The notes beneath the pieces are model-generated. The model was not told the origin of the DNA, ran no database searches, and was given only the letters and a program-made list of their open reading frames with translations. From Gonium pectorale (Eukaryota; Chlorophyta; Chlorophyceae; Chlamydomonadales; Volvocaceae): DNA of 28,028 nt. Shown piece by piece: positions 1 to 12,037 of the stretch. The stretch spans positions 927,231 to 955,258 of the forward strand of contig LSYV01000015.1 in assembly GCA_001584585.1 (NCBI GenBank). Direction: 5' to 3'. The position numbers and the translations under genes are program-made. Each line of letters starts with the position of its first letter. Position 1 is the first letter of the stretch.

Positions 1-295
1 ATTAAAGTACGAGTCCAACAGCTCCAAAGTGGGGCTGCCGGCTTGGATGTCCACATCCCTGCGCCCGTTTTTGCTGGAGTGTGTTCAGCACGCATGCCAT
101 GTCCTGAACACATGTACGGCTAGCAGTACAGACGGGGAGTGCAGGGGAAGGCGCCGATAACGGGTCGCAGCAGTATCTAAGAAAGTGAGTAGTAGAGTCG
201 CAGAACACACCGATTCCTTGAGTTGGGGAACCTCGCCCACGACCTCGCCTGCAGCAGAACAGTGTGGACACGACTGAGGCAAGGTGACGACGCAC

Positions 296-836
296 CTGTA
301 GTGCGCCAACGATAAGCGTCGACCCGATAAGCAGCATACGCGCCACTTTCTGTAAAGCCAAAGTAAACCTTCAGTACGGATCTGGACCCTTACTAAGGGA
401 CCCGGCATTACGGTGCTTAGCAGCAATTGATTGATTTCAACATTGTAGCGACTGCGTACATGCAAATGACAGGTTACACATGCCCCATCCAACCAACCGA
501 CCCGAGCCACGACACCAAGGGCGTAGCCTACGGCTGCACCTAGGCCGCAAGGCTTCATTATAGGCCATACATTGACAGCGATCTCCACAGTGTCATGGAC
601 TGCGACAAGGAGGACACGGAGGAGGGAATTGTATCGGCGGGCTCGGCAACGGAGGGGCTCTCACTGCGCAAGCCAGGAAACCCGGAATGGCATGCATGTT
701 ACTCACTCAGCATGCGGACCATATCCGTGGCATCCTTCGACCAGCTCTTCTGAGACGGCAGGCACGCCTGGTGTGCTTCCTGTCCCGTGCAGGACCTGTC
801 CCCGCCATCAGCTTCCTCAGGCAAGCAGATGGCGAG
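296..836 (-). CDS. Partial FUN14-like membrane protein (three internal exons)
   Basis: Three exons on the minus strand join in phase: 836-707 (starts after TCTACAG, ends before GTGAGT, phase 1), 599-502 (after GTCGCAG, ends before GTCGGT, phase 0) and 349-296 (after TTTACAG, ends CAG before GTGCGT). The joined product has a Gly-rich hydrophobic segment containing GLGAAVGYALGVVARKVAR, then a second hydrophobic run LLIGSTLIVGALQ. This spacing (G-x3-GY, basic residues, then a hydrophobic stretch ending in LQ) resembles the first part of FUN14-domain proteins, small membrane proteins of mitochondria or plastids. The start codon was not located, and the later part of the domain is not visible; it may lie beyond the left edge. 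The assignment rests on a short pattern and could be wrong; the exon structure itself is better supported than the name. Confidence 0.45.
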
Positions 837-1750
837 CTGTAGATTTAAGCAAACACCAAACACCAAGTACCAGAGAGCTCCTTGCAACGGAAACCCGTGC
901 CCCAGCAGCATGCACATGACGGCGTTTGAGCAAAGCCAAAGGGTTTGTTAACAAGCAGCACTCCTGCGAAGAAACCGAAAAGGCTGTTTGGTCGTCCTGC
1001 CGTGTTGTCCTGTCACTCCTTCTGGACCTTGCTTCGAGCCCTGCTTGGGCTCTGGTCACACACTGATTATAAAGACCATGCAGTGGATTCATGATACCTA
1101 ACCTGAACCTGCTTGTCAGCCGCAGCTGCCGTCTTGGACGTCACGAAGCACGCGGCTGAGGGTTGCTCAATCAAGTGCTTCGTTTAGATACACAGTGCTG
1201 CTCGCGCTCCATGCCTTGGGTGGTGCCTCTATACCTCTCACGAGCCTCCTGTGGCTCGGAATTCTCGTTTCAGATTTTCTCTTAGATGTTGAGCAGATTG
1301 CACCAATAGCACTGCAGTGGCGCTGCGCTGTCGCAAACGACGACAATGAACGTGTCAACCATGGACCCTTTCGATGTGCTCGGAAGCATGCGATTCTGCT
1401 CAGCGGCAGACATACCAAATTCGGCAACTGCGGACCGCTGTCGGACTGCTGAACCGACAAGAGGGCCTTCAAATCCCGTCGACCCCATCCTTCAACATTC
1501 GCACGCCGGGATGGCGACACAATTGCTTGGGACTGCTTGCGCTGGCCGCGGCGCGGGTCTGGGCCTGTTGGGTGAGTTGACCGCTTGCATCATGGATAGA
1601 CGTGGGTGTGCGCCGGTGTGCGCCGGGACCATCCATAGGATAGCGTAACACGGAGATATCTTGCTGTTGACAATCGTATACAGACGCACATACGCCCGTG
1701 TGCCGCTGCCCCTCACTTGCCCAGATTGCACGGCCGGAAGACCCGGCGTC
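837..1750. other. Divergent intergenic region, 5' exons unresolved
   Basis: This stretch lies between the minus-strand FUN14-like exons and the plus-strand SET gene. It should hold the 5' exon(s) of the former and the promoters of both. Several short open frames occur (for example minus 1520-1167 and 1092-817), but none has recognisable family features or a convincing splice link, so I assign no gene here. Confidence 0.4.
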
Positions 1751-4700
1751 ATGCCTTCCGGTTTCTGCGTTCCGACACCAGCAGACTGTCACATGGCTGA
1801 CGTTCAAGGCAAGCCGGCCCCTGGACTCAGGCCTGCCAGGGAGGGAGGCCTGCCGCCGACGCCCTTCCATGTACCGGCGGGCGGCCCAGCTTGGCCCTCG
1901 CTCACGCCTAGCACCGGGCCCTCCCCGTTGGGTGCCACGGCGGTGTCCTCCGGGTGGTGCGCCGACTTCAGTAGCGGAAGGCCAGACCACAGCGCAAATA
2001 CGTCCCAGACTCTGGCGCAGCCGCAGACAAGCTTTCCGCGGCATGCGCGGCGGACATGGAACGACCTGTGCGGCGGGATGCAGTCGAGCGAGCAATGCCA
2101 GTCGGCACCGATTCTCGAGAGACAGCAGCGGACTCTGCAAGAGTCGTCGCTGCGGCAGAAGCCGGCTGCCAGCCCGGCACCGGTCAATGCTCCGCACGGC
2201 GCGCCTTCACCGGCACACCTTGCATCACCCCGCTCAACGTCCATATTGCCGGGTCTGGCAGCCCAACTGGAGCAGCATGGTGCTGCCCGCGTGAATATTT
2301 TGGGCACCGCGCAACACTGCGCACACGCCTTGGTGCAGCAACGACGGCACCCGGACAGCAATCTGGCGGCGCAGGCCGGGCTGCGGCCTCAACAGTCATG
2401 GCCACAGCGCCAGTCGCCGCAGGAAGCGTCCCTTAGTTCCGCCCAGCAGGTGCAGCTCAGCCTGGAAACCACGCTTAGTGGAATGCAAGCGCGCTTCCAG
2501 CCCTGCAGCCCGGCTCTTGTCAACGATACGGTGCAGCAGCACCAAGGGCTAAAATTTGCGCAACCGCAGCAGCAGCAGGGCCAGCATAACGGTGCCGTGC
2601 CTGCCTCGCGCTGGTCCGACATGGGTCGCATGGCAGGCCAGGTTCCCACCCCGACAGATGACTGTCGACTCGGCGCTCAACGGGCAGGCGGTGCGCCATG
2701 GGTTCAAGGCCGGGCGTGGCCGAGCCAGGGCGCCTGCGGCAGCGCATCGCAGCCCACAGCTTCTCTCAACACGGCTTCCGACCTGCGCCCAGCCCCGCCC
2801 TCCTCGCTGCCGAGCTCGCTCCCTTCATACCCGGCGGCAGCGACATCGGGTTGCGTAACGTCCAGCCCGACCTCGAGCAACCGCGCCCCTCAAAGACAGG
2901 CTTCTGCGCAAGCGCAGTGGCCACAGCAGCAGAACGGTCCTGGGCACCTAGCCGGTGTGCCGCCTGCGCTCGCGGCGATGCGAACGGAGCTCTTGCGAAG
3001 TCATTCTCATCACGAGCAGCGGTATCAAGGCCGCGCGGATGCGCCGACTGAGCTCCTCCTCAGGTGCCAAGAGCAACATCAGCATCAGCTGTCTGGACAG
3101 GATAGCTGCGCTACGCCGGATGGTACGGCCCAGGAGGAAGTCGAACCCCGCGGTAGTGCCGGCGGCGGTCGCCATGCTGCTCCGGAGGCGCCTGCCCCCG
3201 GCCCCGAGGCGCAACCGCAGTGCCCCGTCGGGCCGGACAGTCGGGGGGATGGTTGGCAGTGGAAGCTGCAAAGTTGGCAGGTGCCGCCCATGCTGCCCCA
3301 GGCTCCACAGGGCGGACGGCAAGTCGCAGATCCGCACGATCGTGCAGGTGCTGCGCTCAATGCACCCGCGGCCGCACAGGCGAGGGCCGCGGAGGCGCCA
3401 GCACAGGGACCTGCCGGTGTCGATCAGCGGCAAGACCGTTGGCAGCGCAAGCTGCGGGACTTTCAGCAGCAACTAGCGCAGGCGCAGCAACAGAAGCATC
3501 AGCAGCAACCCGTGTGCGAGCAACAGCGCCAGCAAGGTGGGCAAGATTCGCTTCGCGTGCTTCAGGAACAGCAGCATCAAGAGCAGCGCCATCGGGAACA
3601 GCAGCAACATCTGCAGAGCCAGTTACAGTTTCAGCGGCAGCGCGCTCGGGAGCAGCTGCAACAGCAGCAGCAGCGGCACCAGGTACAACAGCAGCAACAG
3701 CAGGCGTCACGCCCCCGTCCCGAGCAGCTTCTCTTCAACCGGCCGCTTCTCCCCCTCTTCAAGCCCAAGCAGGAGCAGGTGCAGCAGCCGCATGGCTGCG
3801 AGGCTTTGCATTATGGGCAGGGCGTGCTGCCCTGTCAACAGCAGGGGCCTGGAGCTGCTTCGACACCGTACGTGCAGAATCGGCCCCAACTCCATAACCA
3901 TGTGCGTTGACCGCACCAGCTATTGTGCTGTGTTGTGCATGAGAGCTATCTATCGTCCTTAGCCATACAGATGTGTGTATCCGCGTTGGTTACTCCCCGC
4001 TTTCCTGGGTTGCGCTCCCTCCATGGTCGTCTGATGCGATGTTTACTTTCCGCCACCCTTGCAGGTTGGCGGGGCACGGCCTCCCAGCCAATGGGAGCCG
4101 CCGATGGTGCTATCGCCCTCCAAGAGGATGGACACACTAACGCCGCCGGCTCTGCACATGGATGCGCGTGCAGCCACCCAACATACCAGCACGACTGAAC
4201 TCTGCTCGCAGTTTCAGGCGGCACGGCAGCACTCGCATCAGCAAGCAAGTGCAGCCGGCGAGCAGCGCGGTGGCTTTGGGCAGAGCGCGGGTCCAGTGGC
4301 TGGCATGGGGCCCCAAGTGCAGGGCTTAGCCGGCTTGCCGCAGCTGTCGTTGCAGCAGGTCAAGGCGGAGGTTTTCGATGCTTGCGGGAGCGGCACTGCA
4401 GGGTGTGCGTTACCGCAGATGGCACAGCAGGGGCCGCCTCGACTGCCGTGGGAGCCGTTGTGCGCACCGCAGCTTGGGGTCCAGGGTGCGCATGCGAAAC
4501 CCAACGTGGCCACGCCGGTGGGCCTTGTGCTGGACCTTTCGGGGGGGCCGCTGCCGGGCGTGGGCCAGCTCCCGTCGCCCCTTCAGGCCTCGCATGGCGG
4601 CTCCGTAATCTACAGTCCCTCGGACTATTACTCGCTCCAGTCCAGTAAGAACCGCTCAGCCACGCAGCGCAACGCGGAGCAGGCGCCTCCCCGTAAACGC

Positions 4701-7086
4701 GCACGGAACGCCAGCGGTCGGCCGCCGCTCCCTCCGCCAGCCCACCGCGACTCGGCGAGCGGAGTGAGCCAGCTGTACGATCACGGGACAGCGGCTGCAG
4801 TGTCGGCGATGCAGGCGGTCGACCGCCTGCTCTCGGGAATCCCGACACAGCCGTTATGGTTGCGGCAGCAGCCGCATGCCCAGCTTCTTGGTGGAGCAGC
4901 GCTTCCCTACAGCGGTGGCGGTAGCGGCTTAAGCTACGAGTCGGGCTCGGAATCCGGGACGCTCGGGGAGAACGTCGCCGGGTCGTCGGGGCGCCAGGGC
5001 GGGCGTGTGCTGCAGCGCCAGCGGCGGACGAGCCACCAGGGCGGGCGGCGCCGGCAAGGCGCCACCGCGGAGGAGGCAGGGCGCGGTGGTCGACAGCGCT
5101 CGCCCGACCAGTCGGTTGGCGCGTCCGCGGAGCCGGTGAAGGCTCAGGAGCCGGTGATGCAGTTTGAGGAGACGTTTGGCTCCGCCAGGGCGAGGCCCAT
5201 CAACCTGTCAAAGCTTGGCCAGCACCAGCACAAGCCGCCGCCTGTCCTGCTCCCGATCCGGCCCGGCTACCCTCCAAAGGAGGTGCCCACCGGGATGCTG
5301 GGCGCGGAACTCGGACCCGCGGAGGGGCCGAAGCCGGAGCCGGCGGAGATGGGAGCATCACGGCTTTCTTTCTTGGCATCTGACGACGAGGCGGCAGGCG
5401 AAGGGCGAAGCGAGTCGGACGGTGAATTTGTCGTTGGGCGGCGCCGCAACTGCCGAGCGGTGGAGGAAGACTTGCAGGAGGACGGCGGCCTGGCCATGAG
5501 GCCGCGCAGCACGCGAGTCCGCCGTGTGCCGGCGGCGCTAGCGGACTCCCCACCGGCAGCTGCCCCGACCAACGCTGTTTTGCGCCTAAAGAACGGCATC
5601 AACAAGCTCCGCAAGGAGGAGGTGCAACTGCTCATGGCTGCGCTGAAGGAGGCCAAGGCGCAACTCGACAGCAGGTGCGCATGGCGGTGGTAAGGCCAGC
5701 GACGGGTAAAGAGGAGGTTACTGCGAGGCACTAAGGGGCAGGGGCAGGGGCCAAGGACGCTCAACGTAGGCCGCTATCTCCATTCGACTGTACTTGTCTG
5801 CGCACACCGAACGACTGAGGCATCGGCCTCTATTCACTGCTAGATGGCTAATTGTATGCCTGAAGGCCTGCCCACTGCATGCAAACTATTGGCGTGGTGA
5901 GGTGACTGGTGCACGCTGCTTGCCTGTTGGCGTTTGATGACACCGTTCCCTGCCGGCCCCGCTATCCTTTTAGGTTTGTTATCCGGCGGTCCGGCATCGC
6001 GCAGCTGGGCGTCTTCGCCGCTGCCCCCATCCCGCCCGACACGCTGCTCATGGAGTACTACGGGGAGGGCGTGCGCAGCACCGTGGCAGACCTGCGGGAG
6101 AAGAGGTATGTGCGCGCGAGTGTGTCACTGGCCCTGATGGCTAGAGCTCAGATCTGCTGGACTCGGTAGCAGCCTGACAGGCCTCGCCGCTTCCTTGTCC
6201 CTGTCACCGTCCTAGTTATAACCCTCATCACCCCTTGCTGGGCACCTTAATCGGCATGCTATGACGGATAATGGCGCTTACGCAGAGTCGCACCGCTACC
6301 TATCACACTATCTTCACCCTTTAGGCATTGCTTTACTCACGCGCTGCGTCCCCCTGGTTGTCCTGGCAGGTACAACGCCGCCGGACTGGGCTGCTACCTG
6401 TTCAACCCGGGTGGCCTGCCGGACGAGGTGGTGGTGCTGGACGCCACCCATCGGGGGAACATCATGCGCTTCGTCAACCACTCGTGCGGGTGAGATCCGG
6501 GGACGGACGTATGCAAGCACACAGCTCACATCTGCACGTGCGATGCGTTCTTGCAGCGGCGACGATAGCCTATGCGGCACATGGCTTTACCGCGCCTTTG
6601 GCCTGAGATCTCCTAGCGGCCCGACAGCTTGGTGAAGCCCGTTTGCTCCTGCTGTAGGCCCAACTGCGTCTCCCGGACGGTGATTATCGAGGGCCAGAAG
6701 CGCATCTTCCTGTACTCTAACACCTGGATCGAGCCGGGCACGGAGCTTACCTACGACTACAAGCTCAGCTCGGCGCTCTGCTTGGACATGTTCAAGGTAA
6801 GCGGGCGCGCCCCGCGGCCCATGGGTCATTTAGGAAGATTTACTGGGCTACAGCGCTCTGGACCGCGCGCATGTACATGGTGCGGTTTTCAACATAAGCA
6901 CATATGAACAGGCGTAATGCCGCCTATGAGTTTGTACAAGATCCGTATTTATGGACTTCTCACTTGTCTGTCGGCCGTTTCCCGCAGGGCTTGCCGGAGG
7001 AGCTGCTCGAGCAGGCTGCGGAGGAGGCCGGCGTGGAGCTGCTGCGCTGCCAGTGCGGGTCCAAGCGCTGCCGCAAATACCTGTAG
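1751..7086 (+). CDS. SET-domain histone-lysine methyltransferase, trithorax/SET1-like
   Basis: Six exons join in phase: 1751-3901, 4065-5674, 5974-6105, 6370-6489, 6658-6796 and 6988-7086, giving about 1416 residues. The SET domain spans roughly residues 1255-1375. It contains RSGIAQLGVF, EYYGE, the cofactor/catalytic motif RFVNHSCGPNC (about 1331-1341) and the catalytic-tyrosine motif ELTYDY (about 1367-1372). A post-SET motif CQCGSKRCRKYL ends the protein, with three zinc-binding Cys. This order is typical of trithorax/SET1 enzymes that methylate histone H3 lysine 4; the exact target is inferred. Residues 1-717 are low-complexity and Gln-rich, and exon 2 carries a likely nuclear signal PPRKRARN (near 926) and an Arg/Gly-rich stretch. 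No PHD, PWWP, FYR or RRM domain was recognised. The start is uncertain: ATG 1751 is the first in frame, but ATG 1793 has a better context (TCACATGGCT). Confidence 0.85.
3430..3720 (+). repeat. CAG-rich, poly-glutamine coding tract
   Basis: Within the first exon of the SET gene, CAG/CAA codons dominate, with interrupted runs such as CAACAGCAGCAGCAGCGG. The encoded segment is a Gln-rich stretch with His, Arg and Leu interspersed, and its heptad-like spacing could form a coiled coil. The repeats are imperfect, so this is low-complexity coding sequence rather than a pure microsatellite. Confidence 0.8.
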
Positions 7087-8098
7087 AGTGGACGTTGGAT
7101 AGGATATTAGCCCTCGGATTGGCACATGTGTGCCAGAAGAGGCATCAGCTCTTCGGCCCGGTGTGACAGAGCGGGTAGGACCGGCGCCGTGCACTCGCGC
7201 GCGCGTGCGCATGGCCCAAGCAGGTGCTTTGCACACGGTGAACCGGCTTCGGCAACCAACATTGAAAGCATCGGCGCGTGGAGAGCGCCTCTTTGCAAGG
7301 CAGGTCAGCCAGGCCGGAGGACCAGGGAAGAGGACCGGCATCATAGTTACTAGATGACTAGCCGACCTGCGGCTGGACTTGCATCGACATGCTGAGGAGT
7401 GGTTCTGTAGGGAAAGGGAGGCACATTCCTTGCAGTTGACGGGAAATGCACATCCTCGTAGTGTGCGTCCTTATTGATGGCTGCCCATGGGCGGCTAGGA
7501 AGCTAGGATAGGGTGGAGTGAACTCTCGTGGGTTGTCAGACTGCCATGATCTTGGTGAGATTTTCGCTGCCCGTGAGGTGTATGTCTGCATCCTCGGATT
7601 GTCCTTGGCAGGTGCTTGCTTTGAAGTCGGCTGGCAACGACGGATTGGGGCTGTAGGCAGTTAGGTTGTAGTTCAAAAGTGCTGAACCGGGTTGTGGTGG
7701 CGCTAGCGTGCAACAAACACACGGACCTGCATGCATGGCTTGACCGCCTTGGCATTCAAAGCGTTGGACTCTGGTCGGAGTAACTGCCTGGTTTTTACAA
7801 CGTTCTAGGCCTGTCAGACACATGTCTTGCGATGGCTGGCGCATGTGACCACACCTGCCTAGACCCTCGGGCCTTTGCGGGCATTGTAGGGAATTCCGGA
7901 TATGTCTCGATGACCATGATATCCCCAAGGTCAACCATTTCAAGCACCTTGTCAATTACAAGCAACAGACAGCTGACGACCGCAATTGCATTTGCTCTGG
8001 AATGCATCTGTCATGAGCTCCAAACTGCAGCGCTGTCACACAGCAGTGTCCTGCAACCGCACTGCCATACCACTTTCTACCACCCGCGCATCCGCGGA
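7087..8098. other. Convergent intergenic region with 3' UTRs
   Basis: This lies between the stop of the SET gene and the stop of the minus-strand helical-repeat gene, so both 3' UTRs fall here. On the minus strand TGTAA occurs at 7960-7956 (about 140 bases past the stop at 8099) and again at 7799-7795. I found no exact plus-strand TGTAA for the SET gene. Short open frames are present but none looks like a real gene. Confidence 0.5.
7956..7960 (-). terminator. TGTAA poly(A) signal of the helical-repeat gene
   Basis: The plus strand reads TTACA, so the minus strand carries TGTAA about 140 bases downstream of the TAA stop at 8101-8099. TGTAA is the usual polyadenylation signal in Chlamydomonas and Volvox. 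A second copy at 7799-7795 is an alternative. Confidence 0.5.
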
Positions 8099-11000
8099 TT
8101 ATGTTGATGGTATCAAGGGAACCTGCTCGGGCGGCCCGCAGAACCCACCCGAAGATGCAGCCCGGACAGCTAGTGAGCTAGCAGCGGCCTCAAGCCATCG
8201 TTGCTGCTCCACAGCACTGGTCAGCAGCGGCTGCTCTCTTAGGGCCATTGAGGACACCTCAGAAGCGACCACACTGCTGGCGCCGCGTGCGGTCGCTGCT
8301 GCAACAATCTCAATCGCCACGCCGCGCAGAGCGTCGCTTGTCCACCAGCCACGGGCGGCCCCGCCGCCGTCCCCCTCTGCCACCGGCACAGATGCCACGC
8401 TGTGCAAGTCCGCAAGTGCCGCCAGCGCCGCGTCAGGGTCTAGGGAGCTGCAGCACGTGCATGTCGCCAGCAAGGATCCAAGCTCCTCCAGAACCGCCAA
8501 CGGCGGTGACAGCGGCGGCGCCGGCGGCGTGCCCCACTTCCCACGCGGCGTGCGCATTTGCATGGCTGCCGCGGCCAGAGCCCTTTTCAGCGCCTCGGCG
8601 AGCGCCACGCCAGCGGCGGCTGTACCATATGCAGCAAGCTGTGGTAGCCAGCTGTCAGGCACCGGCAAGCCCGAGTCCAACATTACTCCGGCCAGCCGTG
8701 CCTGTAGTCCCAGGTTGAGCTGGGTCCTGGGGCAGGCCCGCTCTGCGGCGCCCGCTGCGGCCGAGATCACGGCGTCCAGGCATCGCCACGGCTCCGAAAC
8801 ATGGTGCCGGAGCTCCACCAGCCCCGCGGCCAGCCGCACGCATTGGGCCGGCGTCAGGTCGTACGCCGCCTGGCAGAAGACCTCAGACAGGGCTGCCTCT
8901 TGCAATGACAGAGCAGATCCGCAGCCCTGCCCCTCCAAACAGGTGTCGTCCACGGGCTGTACGGCGCACGGCTGGGTGCCGCCGAGGAGCTGGCACGCCA
9001 GGCGCCTGGCGCCTGCCGCTGGCAGCGCTGATGCAAGGTACGTAAGCACGGCGGCCATCTTGTCGTACCCGACGCGCTGCAGCTGCGTGTGTTGGAGGTC
9101 CCACAGCGCCTCCCGCGCCATGCTCGCCGCCAGCGCACTCGCTCGGCAACCCACCCAGCTTACCCGCTCGCCGGGAGTGTCGGTGTTCATAACCTTCTCA
9201 CGCAGCTGCTCGCCGGCCAGGGTGTCGCTCAGGGCCAGCAGGTCCTGCACCCCTTGCTGGGGCAGTGCCCAGGGCGGCTCGTGGATGCGCCGTGCTGTGC
9301 CCTCGGGGGCCAGCCCCTGGAAGCGCAACGCCTCGACCAGCTGGCACGCCGACGCCGCGCTCTCCCCGACTCCTGGCAGCGGAGGGCTACCCAGGCCGTC
9401 GCATGGCTCAGCGGCCGAGAGCACGCAGCTGAGGGCCCGCGCAGACGCCTCGCTTATCCTGTAGCCCAGTGCCGTGAGGCTGATGGCCACCTGGCGGGTA
9501 GCGGCCAGCGGCACCTCGAAGGCCGCCATGCACAGGCCGTGGTTAGTGCCGCGCTGCAGCATGTCGTGTTGGTGTGACAGCAGGAAGCGCCGGGCCAGGA
9601 TCACGCTGTGCTCCTCAACCCGGCCCATCTGCGCCCGGCTGGGCACGAAACCTAGCGCCTGGCAGCGCACCAACAACGCATGCAACTCAGTCGCACCGCC
9701 CTGCAGGCTCCGGAGCTGTTCGTCCAGGACCTTATGCTGCTCGAGCACCGCCGGCGCCAGCACGCTGCCACCACCAGCGCCGCCCTGCGTCGAGATGGTG
9801 CGGACCAGGGGCGTATCGTGCGGGGAGGCAACGTGCTCGTCCTCCTCGAGCTGCGCTGCCTTCCGACAGCACAGCTGTACGACGCCCATCAGCTGCAGGC
9901 GAGCAAGGGAAGGACCGGGGTGCGTTGGCAGCGGCGATTCCACCAAGTGGTTAAGCTTGGATAGATGGATACATTGCAGTGGCCGCCGTGGTGGCGGTAG
10001 CATGTATAAAGGACGGTGCACAGGCCGAGCGCCGTCGATGCGCATGGTCCAGTGAAGCTTACAGCGCGAAAGGAGGTCTCAGTGCAAGTGCGCAACTCGT
10101 ACAGACCTTGGCGTACACGGCCACGTGAGCCTCTGCGCACTCCAGCAGGGTGACAATCGGCGGCTCGCGTGTCTCCCACGCCAGGACGCCGGGCTCCAGC
10201 GGTTCCACGCGGCCCCGACTGTACGCGACCCGTGGGTCGGCGGCCAGCGCCCACAGAAGGTGGCATGGCTGCACCTGACTATGACCTGCCGGAGGGGCGG
10301 AGCAGAAAAACAGGAAGCAAAGATGTTTTCTATGTTTCGGATGTTTTCTAAGAACTCTTCGAGGTCATGTGGTACATGGGGTGAGCGCCGTACTGGCACA
10401 AGCCTAACAGGAACAAACGGCACAGCAGAGGAAGAAAAGATGTGGTCGAGACAAGCCTACGTGTGTACCCCTTCATGCTTAGGCAGCGTTGCACTTGCCA
10501 TCCCACACCGCCCAGCGGTAGGACTGGAAGAGCAGGTGCTGCGCAGACGGCGAGAAGAGGTCGCCAGGGGCCTGGCCCCGCTCGCCGGGCGTGCAGCCCT
10601 GCCCCAGCGCGACGCCTTTCAGCAGCTGCTCCCAGTGATCCCGCGTAAGATTGCTGTGCTGTAGCACCGCAGCGACGGCGGCGCAGTCCGGGTGTTCCGA
10701 CGCCAGCGCTGCCAGCGCCAGGTGGGCCGGGACCACGAGGGGCGCGCCAGCCGCTGACCTGCCAATGCCACCGTCGCTGGCATCCCCCTCGCTGCCCTCG
10801 CTGCCCTGACAGTCTGTGGCAGCTGCCCTGGCCGCGTCTCGCACAATTTCCAGTGCTGCGGGGCTGTACCGCCGCTCCAGGAGGAATGCCACGGCCACGA
10901 GCCGCATGTCGGGGCTGGTAACCCACTCGGCCAGGGGCGGCAGCACGGCGGCGGGCGTTACTGTGGGCATCTCGGCAAGCAGCAATGGCGGTGCCGGTGG

Positions 11001-11324
11001 TGTCAAGCGCCCCGCCGCAATCCTGCTGGCGACAGCTCTCACGCTACATAGTGGGTTGTAAAGGTTGCGCCTTGTCGCGCAGCCTGCAGCGCTTCGTAGG
11101 GTCGCGGTGGGGCAACTTCGCGCTGCTGCACAGCTGCCGGCTGCCGCGCTGGCAACGATCGGAGCCGTCACGTGCAGCCGCGAGAGTGCCGATGGTGCGC
11201 CCGGGCAACGTTCCAGCCAGGGGGAGACGAAACTATGGCAGGTGGAGCTGAAAGAGCGCACGCCGACACCAAGGCCGTGGCGCCGCGCCCGCTCGGTGAG
11301 CACATCTATGTTTCTATATCGCAT
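8099..11324 (-). CDS. Uncharacterised helical-repeat protein, possibly OPR-like organellar RNA-binding factor
   Basis: Model of three exons: 11324-10509, 10274-10107 and 9892-8099, all joined in phase 0, giving about 925 residues. Donors are GCG before GTGTGG and AAG before GTCTGT; acceptors are GTCAG before GTG and CTGCAG before CTGATG. The N-terminus is Arg- and Ser-rich without acidic residues over residues 12-35 (ending RSFSSTCHSF), like a mitochondrial or plastid transit peptide. The rest is Leu/Ala-rich and predicted helical. Several segments share the pattern of helix-turn-helix RNA-binding repeats, for example TRQVAISLTALGYRISEASA and TPAQCVRLAAGLVELRHHVS, reminiscent of OPR or related repeats that control organellar transcripts. 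I do not see the OPR signature clearly, nor a C-terminal RAP domain, so the function is inference. It diverges from IFT140 across about 710 bases. The first splice junction is the least certain part of the model. Confidence 0.6.
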
Positions 11325-12037
11325 CGTGATCGACTAGACACAAATGGCGTTCGTTGTGTTAAGATTGCCGGCTCTACTTCCCGGCACCGTAATCGACGGC
11401 CGACCGTCGGCTGGTTACAACCTTAACGACCCATGGAAAAGCTCAAACCAAGGCAGCAACAAGTTGCATGAAGAACGCAGCAGAGGCAGTACGAGGCCCT
11501 GTCCCTCCTCATTATGCTCCACGGGTCATGCGTCGTCATGGACCGAGAAACCCAGGCCCAAGCAAACTCCAAGGCTGGGCTCGTTCTAGAACTATGTGGT
11601 AATGGGCGCCTCACCACCGTACCAAAGGCACTGCAACCCCTTGAACTTAACCTGCACACCTCCCGGTATTGCCCACCACCGCGTTAGATGCTACGCTCTC
11701 GCGCGGGCCTCATGCCTTGCAAGACGCTGCACTAGTATGCTTGTTTATATCAGCACCAGTGCCCCTCAACCTGTGTGCCCCGTCTGGTTTAGTGCCCCCG
11801 CTCTCGCCAAGCTCTCCCCGACAGACATCCGAAGTTAGCTGCACACTTTCACGTCATCCCCAAACGAAACACATTAGTCCATACCGTCGTACGGTCCGCG
11901 TCGACCTGCTCCACCATTCTCTAGCTAGGTGTCGATGAAGGCATTATCATTGTATAGAGAATAATGTGTGTATGTAACTGCTAGCGCCTAGGGATGCCCA
12001 GTCCAAGCTAACGTAGCCTTCCAAATCGGGCGCCACG
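11325..12037. promoter_or_regulatory. Bidirectional promoter region of IFT140 and the helical-repeat gene
   Basis: About 710 bases separate two divergent start codons, so both promoters and 5' UTRs must lie here. No clear TATA box is seen. A stretch at 11566-11577 (ACTCCAAGGCTG) matches the algal tubulin-gene tub box GCTC(G/C)AAGGC(G/T)(G/C) at 11 of 12 positions. No convincing additional gene is present. Confidence 0.5.

Noticed and set aside
1661..1750. Extension of the SET protein upstream of ATG 1751
   Set aside because: The frame is open back to 1661 but begins without ATG, and no upstream splice acceptor or family similarity supports it.
2056..3897. Other open frames on both strands across the first SET exon
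   Set aside because: CAG-rich sequence stays open in several frames (Gln, Ser, Ala and their complements). Only the Gln frame connects in phase to the SET domain.
7986..9464. 492-codon plus-strand open frame
   Set aside because: It is antisense to the large minus-strand exon of the helical-repeat gene, is Ser/Ala/Arg-rich as expected for a GC-rich shadow frame, and shows no domain.
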